Assembly: GCA_028285035.1 (NCBI GenBank)
Contig: JANQQF010000141.1
Coordinates: 1-18,117 of the forward strand
Origin: Phycisphaerae bacterium
GTDB lineage: Bacteria; Chloroflexota; Anaerolineae; 4572-78; J111
Length of the DNA stretch: 18,117 nucleotides
Direction: 5' to 3'
The stretch's first letter is position 1; the number at the start of each line of letters is the position of its first letter. This document shows, piece by piece, positions 1 to 7,354 of this stretch. Position numbers and translations under genes: made by a program. Below the pieces are notes generated by a model. That model was not told where the DNA came from. It ran no database searches and was given only the letters and a program-made list of their open reading frames with translations.

Positions 1-87
1 GGCTATGTCGCCCTCGCTGAATTCAAACGTAATCTTAAATCTGTCAATCCTCCCTTCATCGCTTCTTTAGTTGTCCGCACCTTTTGA
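1..87 (+). CDS. C-terminal end of an unidentified protein (partial)
   Basis: The first 28 codons of the window read open in frame 1 and end at TGA (85-87). The tail ends in PPFIASLVVRTF and looks like ordinary protein. It would converge on fmt, which ends at 106. The fragment is too short to recognise a family, and the open stretch could be chance. The opposite strand offers only a very short reading frame here. Confidence 0.35.
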   Translation, partial: GYVALAEFKRNLKSVNPPFIASLVVRTF

Positions 88-105
88 CCTCATGAGCCTT
101 GATAA

Positions 106-1056
106 TTAATTGGCTTGTCCCAATCTGCTCCCCACAATCTCCGGCTGACCATTCACCACCGCCTCCACAGGCATTGTCTTTTTCCCCGCAGGCTGCACTG
201 TCACCAACTGCAAAACACCACTGCCCGTATTCACATAAATTTTGCGCTGTTGTTTGAATAATGTGCCGGGATGCTGATTGTTTGATGCTTTGACTTCAGG
301 GGCTAGTCTGACCTCGTGCACTTTGATTTGACCGCGTGGCCCATTGGTGAAGGTGCCAGGCCAAGGGGAAAAGGCCCGCACTTGCCGCTCAATAGCTACG
401 GCTTCTTCTGTCCAATCAATCCGCCCTTCTTCTTTTTTGAGCCGAGGGGCGAGCGTGGCTAGTTCGTTATCCTGAGGGGTTGGTGTGATCTCTCCAGCTA
501 ACCAAGCAGGGAGCGTGCCAATGAGCAAATTAGCGCCCAAGCTGGCTAATTCTTCGGTCAGATTACCTGTTGTGTGTTGGGCTGTAATCGGAATGGCTCG
601 ATGAACAATCATTGGCCCCGTGTCCAAACCCACATCCATCTGCATCAACGTCACTCCAGTCTCCCCATCTCCCGCTCGAATGGCTGCTGAGATCGGAGCC
701 GCCCCTCGCCAGCGAGGTAAAAGTGAGGCGTGGATGTTGATACAGCCGTGCTGCGGAAAATCCAAGACCTCTTTTTTAAGGATCTGTCCAAACGCCGCTA
801 CCACAATCAAATCAGGAGCCAAATCAAACAAGGCTTGCTGATCAGCTTCATTTTTGAGGCTTTCGGGTTGTAATACTGGCAAGCCCGCCGCTTCCGCGAC
901 AACTTTCACTGGCGGCGGTGTAATCTTTTTCCCTCGTCCACTGCGTCGGTCTGGCTGAGTCACTACCCCCACAACATTGTGTGAGTTGTCAATCAAGGCT
1001 GATAGGGCAGGCACCGCAAAGTCAGGTGTGCCCATATAAACGATTCGTGTCGTCAA
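106..1056 (-). CDS. fmt: Methionyl-tRNA formyltransferase
   Basis: Cytoplasmic enzyme that transfers a formyl group from 10-formyltetrahydrofolate to the amino group of Met-tRNA(fMet), making the initiator for translation. The 316-residue length is normal for the family. The N-terminal formyltransferase domain begins RIVYMGTPDFAVPAL. It contains the signature SLLPRWRGAAPI (about residues 111-122), with the catalytic trio visible as N107 and H109 (INIH) and D145 (MDVGLDTGPM). The C-terminal tRNA-binding domain (about 205-316) includes RAFSPWPGTF. The start is TTG, not ATG: the complement of 1063-1067 gives AGGAG six bases upstream, and the family-typical N-terminus begins exactly there. It is divergent from miaB. 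def or rsmB, frequent neighbours of fmt in other bacteria, are not seen here. Identification is very secure. Confidence 0.97.
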   Translation of the reverse strand: MTTRIVYMGTPDFAVPALSALIDNSHNVVGVVTQPDRRSGRGKKITPPPVKVVAEAAGLPVLQPESLKNEADQQALFDLAPDLIVVAAFGQILKKEVLDFPQHGCINIHASLLPRWRGAAPISAAIRAGDGETGVTLMQMDVGLDTGPMIVHRAIPITAQHTTGNLTEELASLGANLLIGTLPAWLAGEITPTPQDNELATLAPRLKKEEGRIDWTEEAVAIERQVRAFSPWPGTFTNGPRGQIKVHEVRLAPEVKASNNQHPGTLFKQQRKIYVNTGSGVLQLVTVQPAGKKTMPVEAVVNGQPEIVGSRLGQAN

Positions 1057-1062
1057 TTGTTT

Positions 1063-1067
1063 CTCCT
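1063..1067 (-). promoter_or_regulatory. Shine-Dalgarno that fixes the TTG start of fmt
   Basis: Read on the minus strand this is AGGAG, followed by a six-base spacer and TTG. No in-frame ATG lies nearer than codon 8, which is inside the conserved beta strand (YMGTPDF). The site therefore decides in favour of the TTG start. Confidence 0.7.
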
Positions 1068-1221
1068 ATTTTACCACAAATGTTTCCAACGAGACTCACG
1101 GGGTGTTTGGGCAAGAGTTGGCATACTTTCGCAGTGTGTGATCCCTAAAGTGTACTACTCTGAAGATGATAACATCGTGATTCAAGCTTGGCAATCTTAT
1201 GATGAAAAACGTATGCCTAAT

Positions 1222-1251
1222 TTGGAAATTATCAGCCCTTTTGCATATAAT
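1222..1251 (+). promoter_or_regulatory. Probable sigma-70 promoter for miaB
   Basis: A perfect -10 hexamer TATAAT (1246-1251) lies 18 bp after TTGGAA (1222-1227), a 4/6 match to the -35 consensus. The predicted start near 1258 gives a leader of about 34 bases before the miaB ATG at 1292. The surrounding 1057-1291 gap between fmt and miaB is clearly more AT-rich than the flanking genes, and I see nothing else definite in it. Confidence 0.45.
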
Positions 1252-1291
1252 ATACTTTCGTATTTTGAAGATGTAGCAGAATGTGGAATAG

Positions 1292-2668
1292 ATGATGAAA
1301 TATCACCTTTGGACAACAGGTTGTCAAATGAATACCGCTGACTCACAGCGGGTTGGCTCGGAATTGGAGAAGTTGGGGTACAACTACACGGAAAGCTATC
1401 GTGAGGCGGATGTGGTTGTGCTGAATACGTGCGTGGTGCGGCAGAGTGCTGAGGATAAGGCCACGGGCTTTTTGTGGTCGCTCAAGCCGATGAAAGAGGC
1501 CAAGCCGGACAAGGTGCTGGCCTTGATGGGCTGTATGGTTGGGGTGCGTGGAGGTGGCAAGCTGGCCAAAACCTTCCCCCACGTTGACGTCTTTATGCCC
1601 CCCAGTGAACCTGGTCCACTGATTGACTTTTTGCTGGCTCGTGAGAGTGAGGAGCAGGCGCTCGCCCATCGCCATAAATTGCAGGATGAGGAGTTCTCGC
1701 TCGTGTTACCGATACACGAGAAGAATAACCTGGTCACGGCCCACGTGCCGATTATTTATGGCTGCAACCACGTGTGTACCTACTGTATCATTCCCGCCCG
1801 CCGAGGCATCGAACGCAGCCGCCCGGTCGGTGAGATTGCGGCTGAGGTGCGGAGTTTGGTCAGCCAGGGTGTGCGTGAGGTGACTCTGCTCGGTCAGATT
1901 GTGGATCGTTACGGTTTCGATATTCCAGACGGCCCGCGTTTGCCCGACCTCCTGCGAGTGCTCAACGATATAGAAGGCTTGCATCGTATCCGCTTCCTGA
2001 CCAGTCATCCGAACTATATGAATGATGAGTTGCTTGATGCTGTGGCTGAATTGCCCAAAGTGTGTGAGCATATTGAGGTGCCCAATCAGGCGGGCGATGA
2101 TATTGTGCTGGAGCAGATGAAACGTGAGTACTCGATGGATGAGTATTACCAACTCATTGAGCGTATTCGCACCCGAATGCCCCAGGTTTCGATTGCCACT
2201 GATATTATCGTTGGCTTCCCGGGTGAGACGGAAGCCCAATTCCAAAATACCTTGGATACCCTGGCCGAATTGAAGCTTGATGTCTGCCACTCGGCGATGT
2301 ACTCGCCTCGCCCTGGCACGGTCTCGGCCAAAATTATGCCTGATGATGTGACGCCAGAAGAGAAGAAAGATCGTCTGGATCGGCTCAACCAACTACAAGA
2401 AGAGGTTGTGGCCGAGATCAACAGCAAGTTGTTAGGCGAAACGCTGGAGGTATTGGTTGAGGAGAAGCAACGAGGTCGCTGGCGGGGTCGTACCCGGACG
2501 AATAAGCTGGTCTTTTTCGAGGATCAAGATGAGAGCCGTGATTGGAAAGGTGAATTGGTCGATGTGGAAATCACCTGGACTGGCCCATGGAGTTTGCGCG
2601 GGACACTCCCTGGTCAGGATGCCTTGACCGCCGACGATGAGCGGATGTTGATCCCGTTGGTTGCGTAA
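1292..2668 (+). CDS. miaB: tRNA-2-methylthio-N6-dimethylallyladenosine synthase MiaB (radical SAM methylthiotransferase)
   Basis: Radical SAM enzyme that adds a methylthio group to C2 of N6-isopentenyladenosine at tRNA position 37. It carries two [4Fe-4S] clusters. The order is typical. The N-terminal UPF0004 domain starts YHLWTTGCQMN and has cluster cysteines in TTGCQ, LNTCV and LMGCM. The radical SAM motif CxxxCxxC follows in GCNHVCTYC, then the family signature RRGIERSRPV. A C-terminal TRAM domain occupies roughly residues 385-450. Length 458 is normal. Tandem ATGs at 1292 and 1295 are both possible starts, and the Shine-Dalgarno is weak (GGA). The related MtaB and RimO are less likely because of TTGCQMN and the RGIERSR block. 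It has its own promoter and ends at a strong terminator. fmt lies divergently upstream. Confidence 0.93.
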   Translation: MMKYHLWTTGCQMNTADSQRVGSELEKLGYNYTESYREADVVVLNTCVVRQSAEDKATGFLWSLKPMKEAKPDKVLALMGCMVGVRGGGKLAKTFPHVDVFMPPSEPGPLIDFLLARESEEQALAHRHKLQDEEFSLVLPIHEKNNLVTAHVPIIYGCNHVCTYCIIPARRGIERSRPVGEIAAEVRSLVSQGVREVTLLGQIVDRYGFDIPDGPRLPDLLRVLNDIEGLHRIRFLTSHPNYMNDELLDAVAELPKVCEHIEVPNQAGDDIVLEQMKREYSMDEYYQLIERIRTRMPQVSIATDIIVGFPGETEAQFQNTLDTLAELKLDVCHSAMYSPRPGTVSAKIMPDDVTPEEKKDRLDRLNQLQEEVVAEINSKLLGETLEVLVEEKQRGRWRGRTRTNKLVFFEDQDESRDWKGELVDVEITWTGPWSLRGTLPGQDALTADDERMLIPLVA

Positions 2669-2690
2669 AAAATTTAGAACAACAAAATTT

Positions 2691-2724
2691 AAAAGACAGG
2701 CTTTTCAGAAAGCCTGTCTTTTTT
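2691..2724. terminator. Bidirectional Rho-independent terminator
   Basis: A perfect 10-bp stem, GACAGGCTTT (2695-2704) with AAAGCCTGTC (2709-2718), has a four-base loop. It is flanked by AAAA on the left and a T-run on the right, so it works on either strand. It lies between the convergent ends of miaB (stop ending 2668) and the minus-strand gene ending at 2726. Confidence 0.92.
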
Positions 2725-2725
2725 G

Positions 2726-3613
2726 TTACTTTGCTAGAGAAGACGCCTGCATCATTCCCTGCTTGATTAAATCAAAAAATTGATCGGCGTCCTTGCGAAT
2801 GATACTGCCGTGACTGGCCGCGAAAATTTTGATATCGTATTTGGCGAATAAATCATCAACCGCCGCCCCAATTTCATCAGGATCGGTCCATTTCAGCCAC
2901 GGGAATTGATACCAAGCGTTGACCTTGACATCGCTAACAAATAAATCTTCAGTGTAGGTTCCCGCCAACATCTCATCCAAAAACATAAAGCATTCGTTAC
3001 AGGCTGGCTCGTGCAGATTGTGTCCCCAATCAGCGGGGAAGAAGAAGCCTGTGGTATGCTCATAAAGCCATTGAGAAAGGCCGTGGTCTACAAAAAGTGG
3101 ATCGACCATCTCAACTTTATATTTCCCTAAATCGATGGTGTCACCAACATTGACCATTAACGCCTCACCTAAATTGTGTAGCTCATAGTGATCTCCCCCG
3201 GCCATTGTGACAATTTTGGCGTCGGGATGTTCCCGAATAATCGCGGCTGCATTGCCCGCGTGGGGAAGCTCGATATGGCTGATCCAAATATAAGCCAATT
3301 TGCGATCGCCCAGAATATGCTTGAGCGCTTCCAACATCGCCTCTTTTTGTTTGGGGGCGACCGTGTCAATTAGCAAGGGCTGCTCACCATCAATCAAAAA
3401 GGCGGAGAAGGGATAATCGACGATACGGCTCCCAGAAAACTCATCGGCATTGGGTAGCGTGGAAAAATAATCGGCGTAATATTCCTGGGCCAAATCGCCA
3501 ACACAGTGGGTGATCCAGTAAATGTCTGGAGTGATGGGGCGAACGGCCACCCGCTCCAGCCCTTCACCAAAAAGCGCAACTTCATTTGTATGGGCAGATG
3601 TTGTGCGGCTCAT
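2726..3613 (-). CDS. Metallo-beta-lactamase-fold protein, flavodiiron/ODP-like, altered metal ligands
   Basis: A 295-residue protein with the metallo-beta-lactamase domain of flavodiiron proteins but no flavodoxin or rubredoxin domain. Ligand-type motifs are in order: SHIELPHAGN (H113, E115, P117, H118), FPADWGH (D195, where the bridging Asp sits in flavodiiron proteins) and AASHGSIIR (H268). The usual flavodiiron block is HxExDHxG. Here the Asp is Pro, and the later ligand His region reads VDHGLSQW, with Asp (D176) apparently at that place. The diiron site is therefore changed or may bind a different metal. There is no signal peptide, so it is cytoplasmic. Its ATG overlaps the stop of the upstream paralogue as ATGA (3610-3613), with a GAGGAGG ribosome site inside that gene, so the two are translationally coupled. 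A role in O2/NO handling or sensing is inference only. Confidence 0.8.
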   Translation of the reverse strand: MSRTTSAHTNEVALFGEGLERVAVRPITPDIYWITHCVGDLAQEYYADYFSTLPNADEFSGSRIVDYPFSAFLIDGEQPLLIDTVAPKQKEAMLEALKHILGDRKLAYIWISHIELPHAGNAAAIIREHPDAKIVTMAGGDHYELHNLGEALMVNVGDTIDLGKYKVEMVDPLFVDHGLSQWLYEHTTGFFFPADWGHNLHEPACNECFMFLDEMLAGTYTEDLFVSDVKVNAWYQFPWLKWTDPDEIGAAVDDLFAKYDIKIFAASHGSIIRKDADQFFDLIKQGMMQASSLAK

Positions 3614-4371
3614 TGATTTCCTCCTCGGTAGGATTGGTAAATTTGACTGATAGATTGCTTCAAACGGCCAACGTGTTCTGGAATGTCGCTGCGGATGGCG
3701 CTGCCGTGGATGGGGGCTATAGCTTTAACGTCATAATCGTGAAATAGCTTGTCTAAATCGGTGTTGAATTTTTGAGGTTGAACCCAACGCAAAAAGCGAA
3801 AAGCGTTGTGGTGATATGGGGTAAATTGTTCGGTTTGAATACCACCCTCGATTTCATCACTAAATTTATCGGTTTGTTCAGCCGGATGATAGTAACCGAA
3901 CCCATCTCCTGTAAAGAGGACGCCAGTTTTTGGATCATATATCCATTGTGAGCCGGGTTGGTCTTTGAGTAAAGCATCAACAAAGATGAGGGTGCGATGA
4001 CCCACAGTTAAGGTTGAGCCAGGTTTGGCTGCGGAGATTTGGTTCAGTGGAATGACCGGGGCAATTTCAATGTAGCTGAGCAGAACGTTAGATACTTTTA
4101 CCTGAATATCTGGCCATTTTTCGGCAATGCGTTGTAAGTTCCCTGAATGGGGTAGCTCAGAATGAGTGAGAAAAACCCATTCCGGTGTTGCGCCGTCCAA
4201 GACCTCTTCTAGCTCACGCATCACATTGTCACGATGAATGTGAGACCCGCAATCGATAATGATGGGTCGGCCCTCATTCAAAATAACATATACCCGAACA
4301 TCTTCGTACCCATTTTCGCCAGCAACACTTTCCCCAAATTGAACAATGTCGCTAGTGACTGTTCGAATCAT
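3610..4371 (-). CDS. Metallo-beta-lactamase-fold protein, flavodiiron/ODP-like, paralogue of the next gene
   Basis: A 253-residue cytoplasmic protein with the same fold and the same unusual ligand set as the downstream gene. It has THSELPHSGN (H70, E72, P74, H75), DQPGSQWIYDPKTG with Asp (D137) at the position of the usual His, LFTGDGFG (D156) and APIHGSAIR (H222). It begins directly with the beta-lactamase fold and lacks the N-terminal extension of about 40 residues seen in its partner. AGGAGG precedes the ATG with a five-base spacer. It is the first gene of a two-gene unit: its stop overlaps the partner's start by ATGA, which suggests equal production and possibly a heterodimer. Flavodiiron proteins are head-to-tail dimers, so this is plausible but not shown. 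The upstream region holds a strong promoter and operator-like repeats. Confidence 0.8.
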   Translation of the reverse strand: MIRTVTSDIVQFGESVAGENGYEDVRVYVILNEGRPIIIDCGSHIHRDNVMRELEEVLDGATPEWVFLTHSELPHSGNLQRIAEKWPDIQVKVSNVLLSYIEIAPVIPLNQISAAKPGSTLTVGHRTLIFVDALLKDQPGSQWIYDPKTGVLFTGDGFGYYHPAEQTDKFSDEIEGGIQTEQFTPYHHNAFRFLRWVQPQKFNTDLDKLFHDYDVKAIAPIHGSAIRSDIPEHVGRLKQSISQIYQSYRGGNQ

Positions 4372-4413
4372 TTCAACCTCCTGGAAAATAAGTGTGTATT
4401 CGAACCGTGACCT

Positions 4414-4448
4414 GTTTCACGATATGAAACAAGTTCATTATATGAAAC
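4414..4448. promoter_or_regulatory. Operator-like inverted and direct repeats upstream of the MBL gene pair
   Basis: GTTTCA (4414-4419) and TGAAAC (4425-4430) form an inverted repeat with a five-base spacer. A second, imperfect dyad, GTTCAT...ATGAAAC, spans 4433-4448. The nine-base word ATATGAAAC occurs at 4422-4430 and 4440-4448, exactly 18 bp apart. For the minus-strand promoter at 4460-4488 these sites lie just downstream of the transcription start, where a bound repressor would block initiation or elongation. The spacing and dyads resemble sites for a dimeric helix-turn-helix regulator. The regulator is not encoded in this window. Confidence 0.6.
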
Positions 4449-4459
4449 CGATTCGGGCG

Positions 4460-4488
4460 ATTATGACATAAAATTGTAGCCTTGTCAA
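4460..4488 (-). promoter_or_regulatory. Strong sigma-70 promoter for the MBL gene pair
   Basis: On the minus strand, TTGACA (complement of 4483-4488) is followed by exactly 17 bp and CATAAT (complement of 4460-4465). That is a 6/6 -35 and a 5/6 -10 at ideal spacing. The predicted start is near 4453, immediately before the operator-like repeats, with a leader of about 80 bases to the ATG at 4371. Confidence 0.8.
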
Positions 4489-4591
4489 TTTAAATAAAGG
4501 TCAAGCATATGAGTGAATTTCCCAAATTGTTAAATTTTGGGTTATTATAAAAACGTCTACTTTTTATGCTTCAATATCTTCGGAGGATAAT

Positions 4592-4804
4592 GTGCCATAT
4601 TTATATTTACTCACAGTACTTGTTTTGACCGGTATTATTCTATTTCTGATCTTTGTCAAGCCCAGAGAGGATTATAATCGAGGGTTTGATGATGCGATGT
4701 CCGGAAAGCGTCGCACAATTTTACGTGGGAGTCGGACCTATAGCCAAGGGTATTCGGATGGTTTAAAGCATAAAGAAATCGATGCCCTGAAGCGATATGG
4801 CTAA
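4592..4804 (+). CDS. Small single-span membrane protein
   Basis: A 70-residue protein with one hydrophobic helix at residues 3-22 (LYLLTVLVLTGIILFLIFV) and a short basic cytoplasmic tail. The tail contains two related segments, YNRGFDDAMSG and YSQGYSDGLKH, about 25 residues apart. The start is GTG with GGAGG (4582-4586) five bases upstream. The overlapping ATG at 4590 is in another frame. The gene is divergent from the metallo-beta-lactamase pair and shares its 220-bp control region. A CCCAAA...TTTGGG dyad (4521-4541) and an AT-rich TTATTATAAAA stretch lie upstream and may form its promoter. I do not recognise a named family. The clean start signal and protein-like composition support it as a real gene. 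Confidence 0.75.
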   Translation: MPYLYLLTVLVLTGIILFLIFVKPREDYNRGFDDAMSGKRRTILRGSRTYSQGYSDGLKHKEIDALKRYG

Positions 4805-4830
4805 TCGAAGCGTATTACTTGTTTTATAAT

Positions 4831-4852
4831 GAAGGCTCATTACTGGGCCTTC
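4831..4852. terminator. Weak hairpin between convergent genes
   Basis: GAAGGC (4831-4836) pairs with GCCTTC (4847-4852) around a ten-base loop, between the small membrane protein and the convergent PhnA-like gene. On the minus strand it is followed by ATTATAAAA. There is no true U-run on either side, so termination here is only possible. Confidence 0.3.
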
Positions 4853-4863
4853 TCTGCCACCAA

Positions 4864-5262
4864 TTACGTTTCACTATCAAGCCAAGCTTGTGTCTCCTCA
4901 GTCAGGTAGACTTCATCCACCAAACTGGCTGCCCACGCTTCATTTTCTCCTAGCCGTTTTGCCAAACGCAACGCCATCACCTGTACTGCAGGCACCTCGC
5001 TCCACACAGCTTCATACAGACATCGCCAATGATCCAAGTTCATCGTCTTGGGGGCCGCAATTTGGTTCTGACAGATATCACAAATGTGAATACAATGATC
5101 GATATCCGGCTCATCTGGCGCAGGCGGAACTTCAAAGATGTTGAGCTTGACCCCAGCCGCACTACACAGCTCACATTTCGCCCCTGAACGACGCACTAAC
5201 TCCCGCCCTAGGCTTGATAAGGCTTCCAGCCGTTCCCGATGTTGGTCATATCCTTTGGCCAT
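4864..5262 (-). CDS. PhnA-like zinc-ribbon protein
   Basis: A 132-residue cytoplasmic protein matching the PhnA/YjdM-domain group. The zinc ribbon is formed by CELC (C30, C33) and CDIC (C61, C64) in the context KCELC...HICDICQNQI. The characteristic block HWRCLYEAVWSEVPAVQVMALRL follows, and then a C-terminal segment with YLTEETQAW. Family members were once linked to phosphonate use because E. coli phnA sits near the phn genes, but that role is not supported and the function is effectively unknown. GGGAG lies about nine bases before the ATG. No phosphonate genes are nearby. It shares orientation with sdaA upstream, but 152 bp containing a repeat separate them, so it is probably a separate unit. 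Confidence 0.85.
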   Translation of the reverse strand: MAKGYDQHRERLEALSSLGRELVRRSGAKCELCSAAGVKLNIFEVPPAPDEPDIDHCIHICDICQNQIAAPKTMNLDHWRCLYEAVWSEVPAVQVMALRLAKRLGENEAWAASLVDEVYLTEETQAWLDSET

Positions 5263-5297
5263 AACCTATTCTCCCTCTAATTAGATTTGTATTTCAA

Positions 5298-5380
5298 GAT
5301 GTCATGCCCGAATGTTTTTGTCGGGTATCCACTCGGTTGTGGACAATGGACCCCCACAAATAGTACCTGAGAATGACATC
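5298..5380 (-). repeat. Dispersed intergenic repeat, copy C (short form, inverted orientation)
   Basis: An 83-bp element bounded by perfect 8-bp terminal inverted repeats GATGTCAT (5298-5305) and ATGACATC (5373-5380). In reverse complement it matches the core of copies A and B: GTCATTC at the start, then GTGGATACCCGAC, a short loop, and TTCGGGCATGAC. The CCCGA/TCGGG stem (5307-5311, 5321-5325) is kept, and the second stem is decayed. It fills most of the gap between the PhnA-like gene and sdaA. Confidence 0.65.
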
Positions 5381-5414
5381 CACCAACGCTTTTCTTGGGA
5401 TACGTATAATCGAT

Positions 5415-6794
5415 TTAGCACTCAATTACATTCACAGCCAGCCCACCCCGAGACGTCTCCTTGTATTTGGTGAGCATATCCGCGCCTGTATCACGCATCG
5501 TTTTAATGACTTTGTCCAAGGAGACAAAATGCTCTCCGTCACCGCGCAGGGCAATACGGGCGGCATTGATGGCCTTGACTGATCCCATGGCATTGCGTTC
5601 GATGCACGGGACCTGAACTAACCCGCCAATTGGATCACAGGTCAAGCCCAAATTGTGTTCCATACCAATTTCGGCGGCGTTTTCGACCTGCGTGGGCGTG
5701 CCACCTCGTACTTCAGCCAAAGCGCCAGCGGCCATTGAACAGGCCACACCGACCTCGCCCTGGCAGCCCACATCAGCGCCAGAGATCGAGGCATTCTCTT
5801 TGTACAAAATGCCGATGGCTCCAGCCGTTAGTAGGAAACGCACAATACCATCCTCATTAGCCTCAGGGCAAAAGCGATCCCAATAGTGCAACACGGCTGG
5901 GATGATCCCCGCCGCCCCATTTGTCGGGGCCGTGACAACACGACCTCCCGCAGCATTTTCCTCGTTGACGGCCAAGGCGTATAAGTTAACCCAATCCATC
6001 ACATTTAAGGGATCACGTAAGGCGGCTTCAGGTCGATCCGTTAATTTATGATATAAATCAGATGCCCGTCGCTTTACCTTCAAGCCACCGGGCAGGATGC
6101 CTTCCGTCTCACAGCCCCGTTTTACACAGGCTTGCATCACCTCCCAAATGTGTAGCAGACCCTGTCGAATTTCAGTCTCACTTCGCCACATTTTTTCATT
6201 TTCCAGCATCAACTGGCTGATGGAAAGATCGTGTTCCTGGCACATCTGGAGTAATTCATCGCCACTTTTAATGGGGTAGGGAAGTTGGGTGTCATCCTCC
6301 ACGATGCGGTCAGCCCCAGCCGCTGTTTCATCTACCACAAACCCACCACCAATTGAGTAGTAGACCTTGCTTAGAATTTCTTTCTCAGCCTGATCGAACG
6401 CCGTTAATCGCATGCCGTTAGGATGATAAGGCAGCGACTCTTTGCGATGAAAGGTCAAGTGCTCTTTCTCGATAAAGTGAATCGAATGTTCCCCCAATAC
6501 AGCGAGTTGTTGTTCTGCCCGAATTTTGTCCAATCGTCCCCCAATCGTATCGGGATCAATTGTGTCCGGACTTTCCCCACTTAAGCCAAGCATAATAGCC
6601 GTATCGCTACCATGCCCTTTTCCAGTGGCTCCCAACGACCCATACAAATCAGTTTTGATGGTAACAGTATCCAGCAAGAGGCCCTGTTCTTGTAATCGGT
6701 CTGTAAATTGTCGCGCCGCCCGCATGGGTCCCACAGTGTGAGAGCTGGATGGGCCAATTCCAATTTTGAACAAGTCGAACACACTCACAGTCAT
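5415..6794 (-). CDS. sdaA: L-serine dehydratase, iron-sulfur dependent, single-chain
   Basis: Deaminates L-serine to pyruvate and ammonia using an oxygen-sensitive [4Fe-4S] cluster, in the cytoplasm. The beta (ACT-like/ASB) domain is N-terminal, beginning [20 protein letters not shown]. The alpha catalytic domain is C-terminal, so this is the fused, E. coli-type arrangement rather than the two-subunit Bacillus type. Cluster cysteines are C344 (VGCQGE), C386 (LTCDPIGG) and C397 (QVPCIERN). The protein ends in a cysteine, C459. In the Legionella enzyme the C-terminal Cys occupies the free iron of the cluster and must be displaced by substrate, and the spacing here is the same. AGGAG precedes the ATG by eight bases. 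The gene appears monocistronic. The 3' side carries repeat copy C rather than a clear terminator. Confidence 0.95.
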   Translation of the reverse strand: MTVSVFDLFKIGIGPSSSHTVGPMRAARQFTDRLQEQGLLLDTVTIKTDLYGSLGATGKGHGSDTAIMLGLSGESPDTIDPDTIGGRLDKIRAEQQLAVLGEHSIHFIEKEHLTFHRKESLPYHPNGMRLTAFDQAEKEILSKVYYSIGGGFVVDETAAGADRIVEDDTQLPYPIKSGDELLQMCQEHDLSISQLMLENEKMWRSETEIRQGLLHIWEVMQACVKRGCETEGILPGGLKVKRRASDLYHKLTDRPEAALRDPLNVMDWVNLYALAVNEENAAGGRVVTAPTNGAAGIIPAVLHYWDRFCPEANEDGIVRFLLTAGAIGILYKENASISGADVGCQGEVGVACSMAAGALAEVRGGTPTQVENAAEIGMEHNLGLTCDPIGGLVQVPCIERNAMGSVKAINAARIALRGDGEHFVSLDKVIKTMRDTGADMLTKYKETSRGGLAVNVIEC

Positions 6795-6893
6795 GGTTTG
6801 TGCTCCTATAATGATAAAATGATTTTCAATGTAAATAAGGGAAACCTATTTTTATTATGAGGCCCGCATTATATGTCTAGAGCCAGCTTGTTA

Positions 6894-7169
6894 CAATCTT
6901 TCTGGTGAGAAATTGAGATTAGCCCACTCTTATTTTATGGCCTTCTACAAAAAGAAAGAAACGTCGGACTAGGTCACTCCCGCGTGCTTTTGGCGGGAGT
7001 CTACTGTTCATTGCCCCCAACCAGTGGATACCCGACAACTTCATTCGGGTATGACATAAATCAGCCAATTTTTTAGGAGGCGTTTTTTGCCGAGAAATCC
7101 CGTCAGTTAGCTGTTTGTAATCGACCGTTCGGGGAATTTCTCTTCATTGCACTCATCGAAATGACATGT
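6894..7169 (+). repeat. Dispersed MITE-like repeat, copy A (long form)
   Basis: About 276 bp matching copy B (10741-11007). The best-conserved part begins CCTTCTACAAAAAGAAAGAA (6941-6960) and includes two hairpins. The first is ACTCCCGC/GCGGGAGT (6976-6983 and 6993-7000, nine-base loop). The second is ATACCCGA/TCGGGTAT (7028-7035 and 7045-7052, nine-base loop). The right end TCGAAATGACATGT (7156-7169) is the reverse complement, with two mismatches, of the left end of copy B, so the family has terminal inverted repeats of the ATGTCATTYCGA type. No coding capacity. Confidence 0.7.
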
Positions 7170-7259
7170 TTCTGCGTCAAGTGCATAACTCCTGATTTTA
7201 ATGCTCAGGCGTCGGATCAACATGAGGATCATCTCATTTTTTATCACTCTTCCTAAAAT

Positions 7260-7288
7260 TTGACACCTTTAAGCTCTGAACATACCAT
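7260..7288 (+). promoter_or_regulatory. Sigma-70 promoter for the PFK-like/ABC operon
   Basis: TTGACA (7260-7265) is followed by exactly 17 bp and TACCAT (7283-7288): a perfect -35 and a 4/6 -10 at ideal spacing. The predicted start near 7295 gives a leader of about 60 bases, with GAGGTGAG ahead of the ATG at 7355. It lies beyond the right end of repeat copy A. Confidence 0.65.
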
Positions 7289-7354
7289 CTGCCTGACCGA
7301 TATAAAAAATTGATAATTTTTCTGTAACGAAATACATCCAAATGAGGTGAGATT

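Larger units (their letters stand above)
6795..7354. other. Gene-free stretch between sdaA and the PFK-like gene
   Basis: 560 bp between divergent genes. 6795-6893 is the AT-rich upstream region of sdaA, without a promoter I can call. 6894-7169 is repeat copy A. 7170-7259 holds nothing recognisable. 7260-7288 is the promoter of the downstream operon. An AT-rich leader follows, with ATATAAAAAATTGATAA near 7300. No credible ORF is present. Confidence 0.6.

Noticed and set aside
1068..1076. Extended -10 promoter for fmt (TGGTAAAAT on the minus strand)
   Set aside because: The start of transcription would fall after the AGGAG ribosome site, so the mRNA would lack it. Probably chance in an AT-rich leader.
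1057..1341. 94-codon plus-strand frame between fmt and miaB
   Set aside because: It starts with TTG directly at the fmt start, has no ribosome site, is AT-rich, and overlaps the well-supported miaB start by 50 bases. It contains the miaB promoter. Most likely non-coding.
1706..2392. 228-codon minus-strand frame inside miaB
   Set aside because: Lies wholly opposite the conserved radical SAM and adjoining domains of miaB. Composition (many His, Asn, Thr) is that of an antisense shadow.
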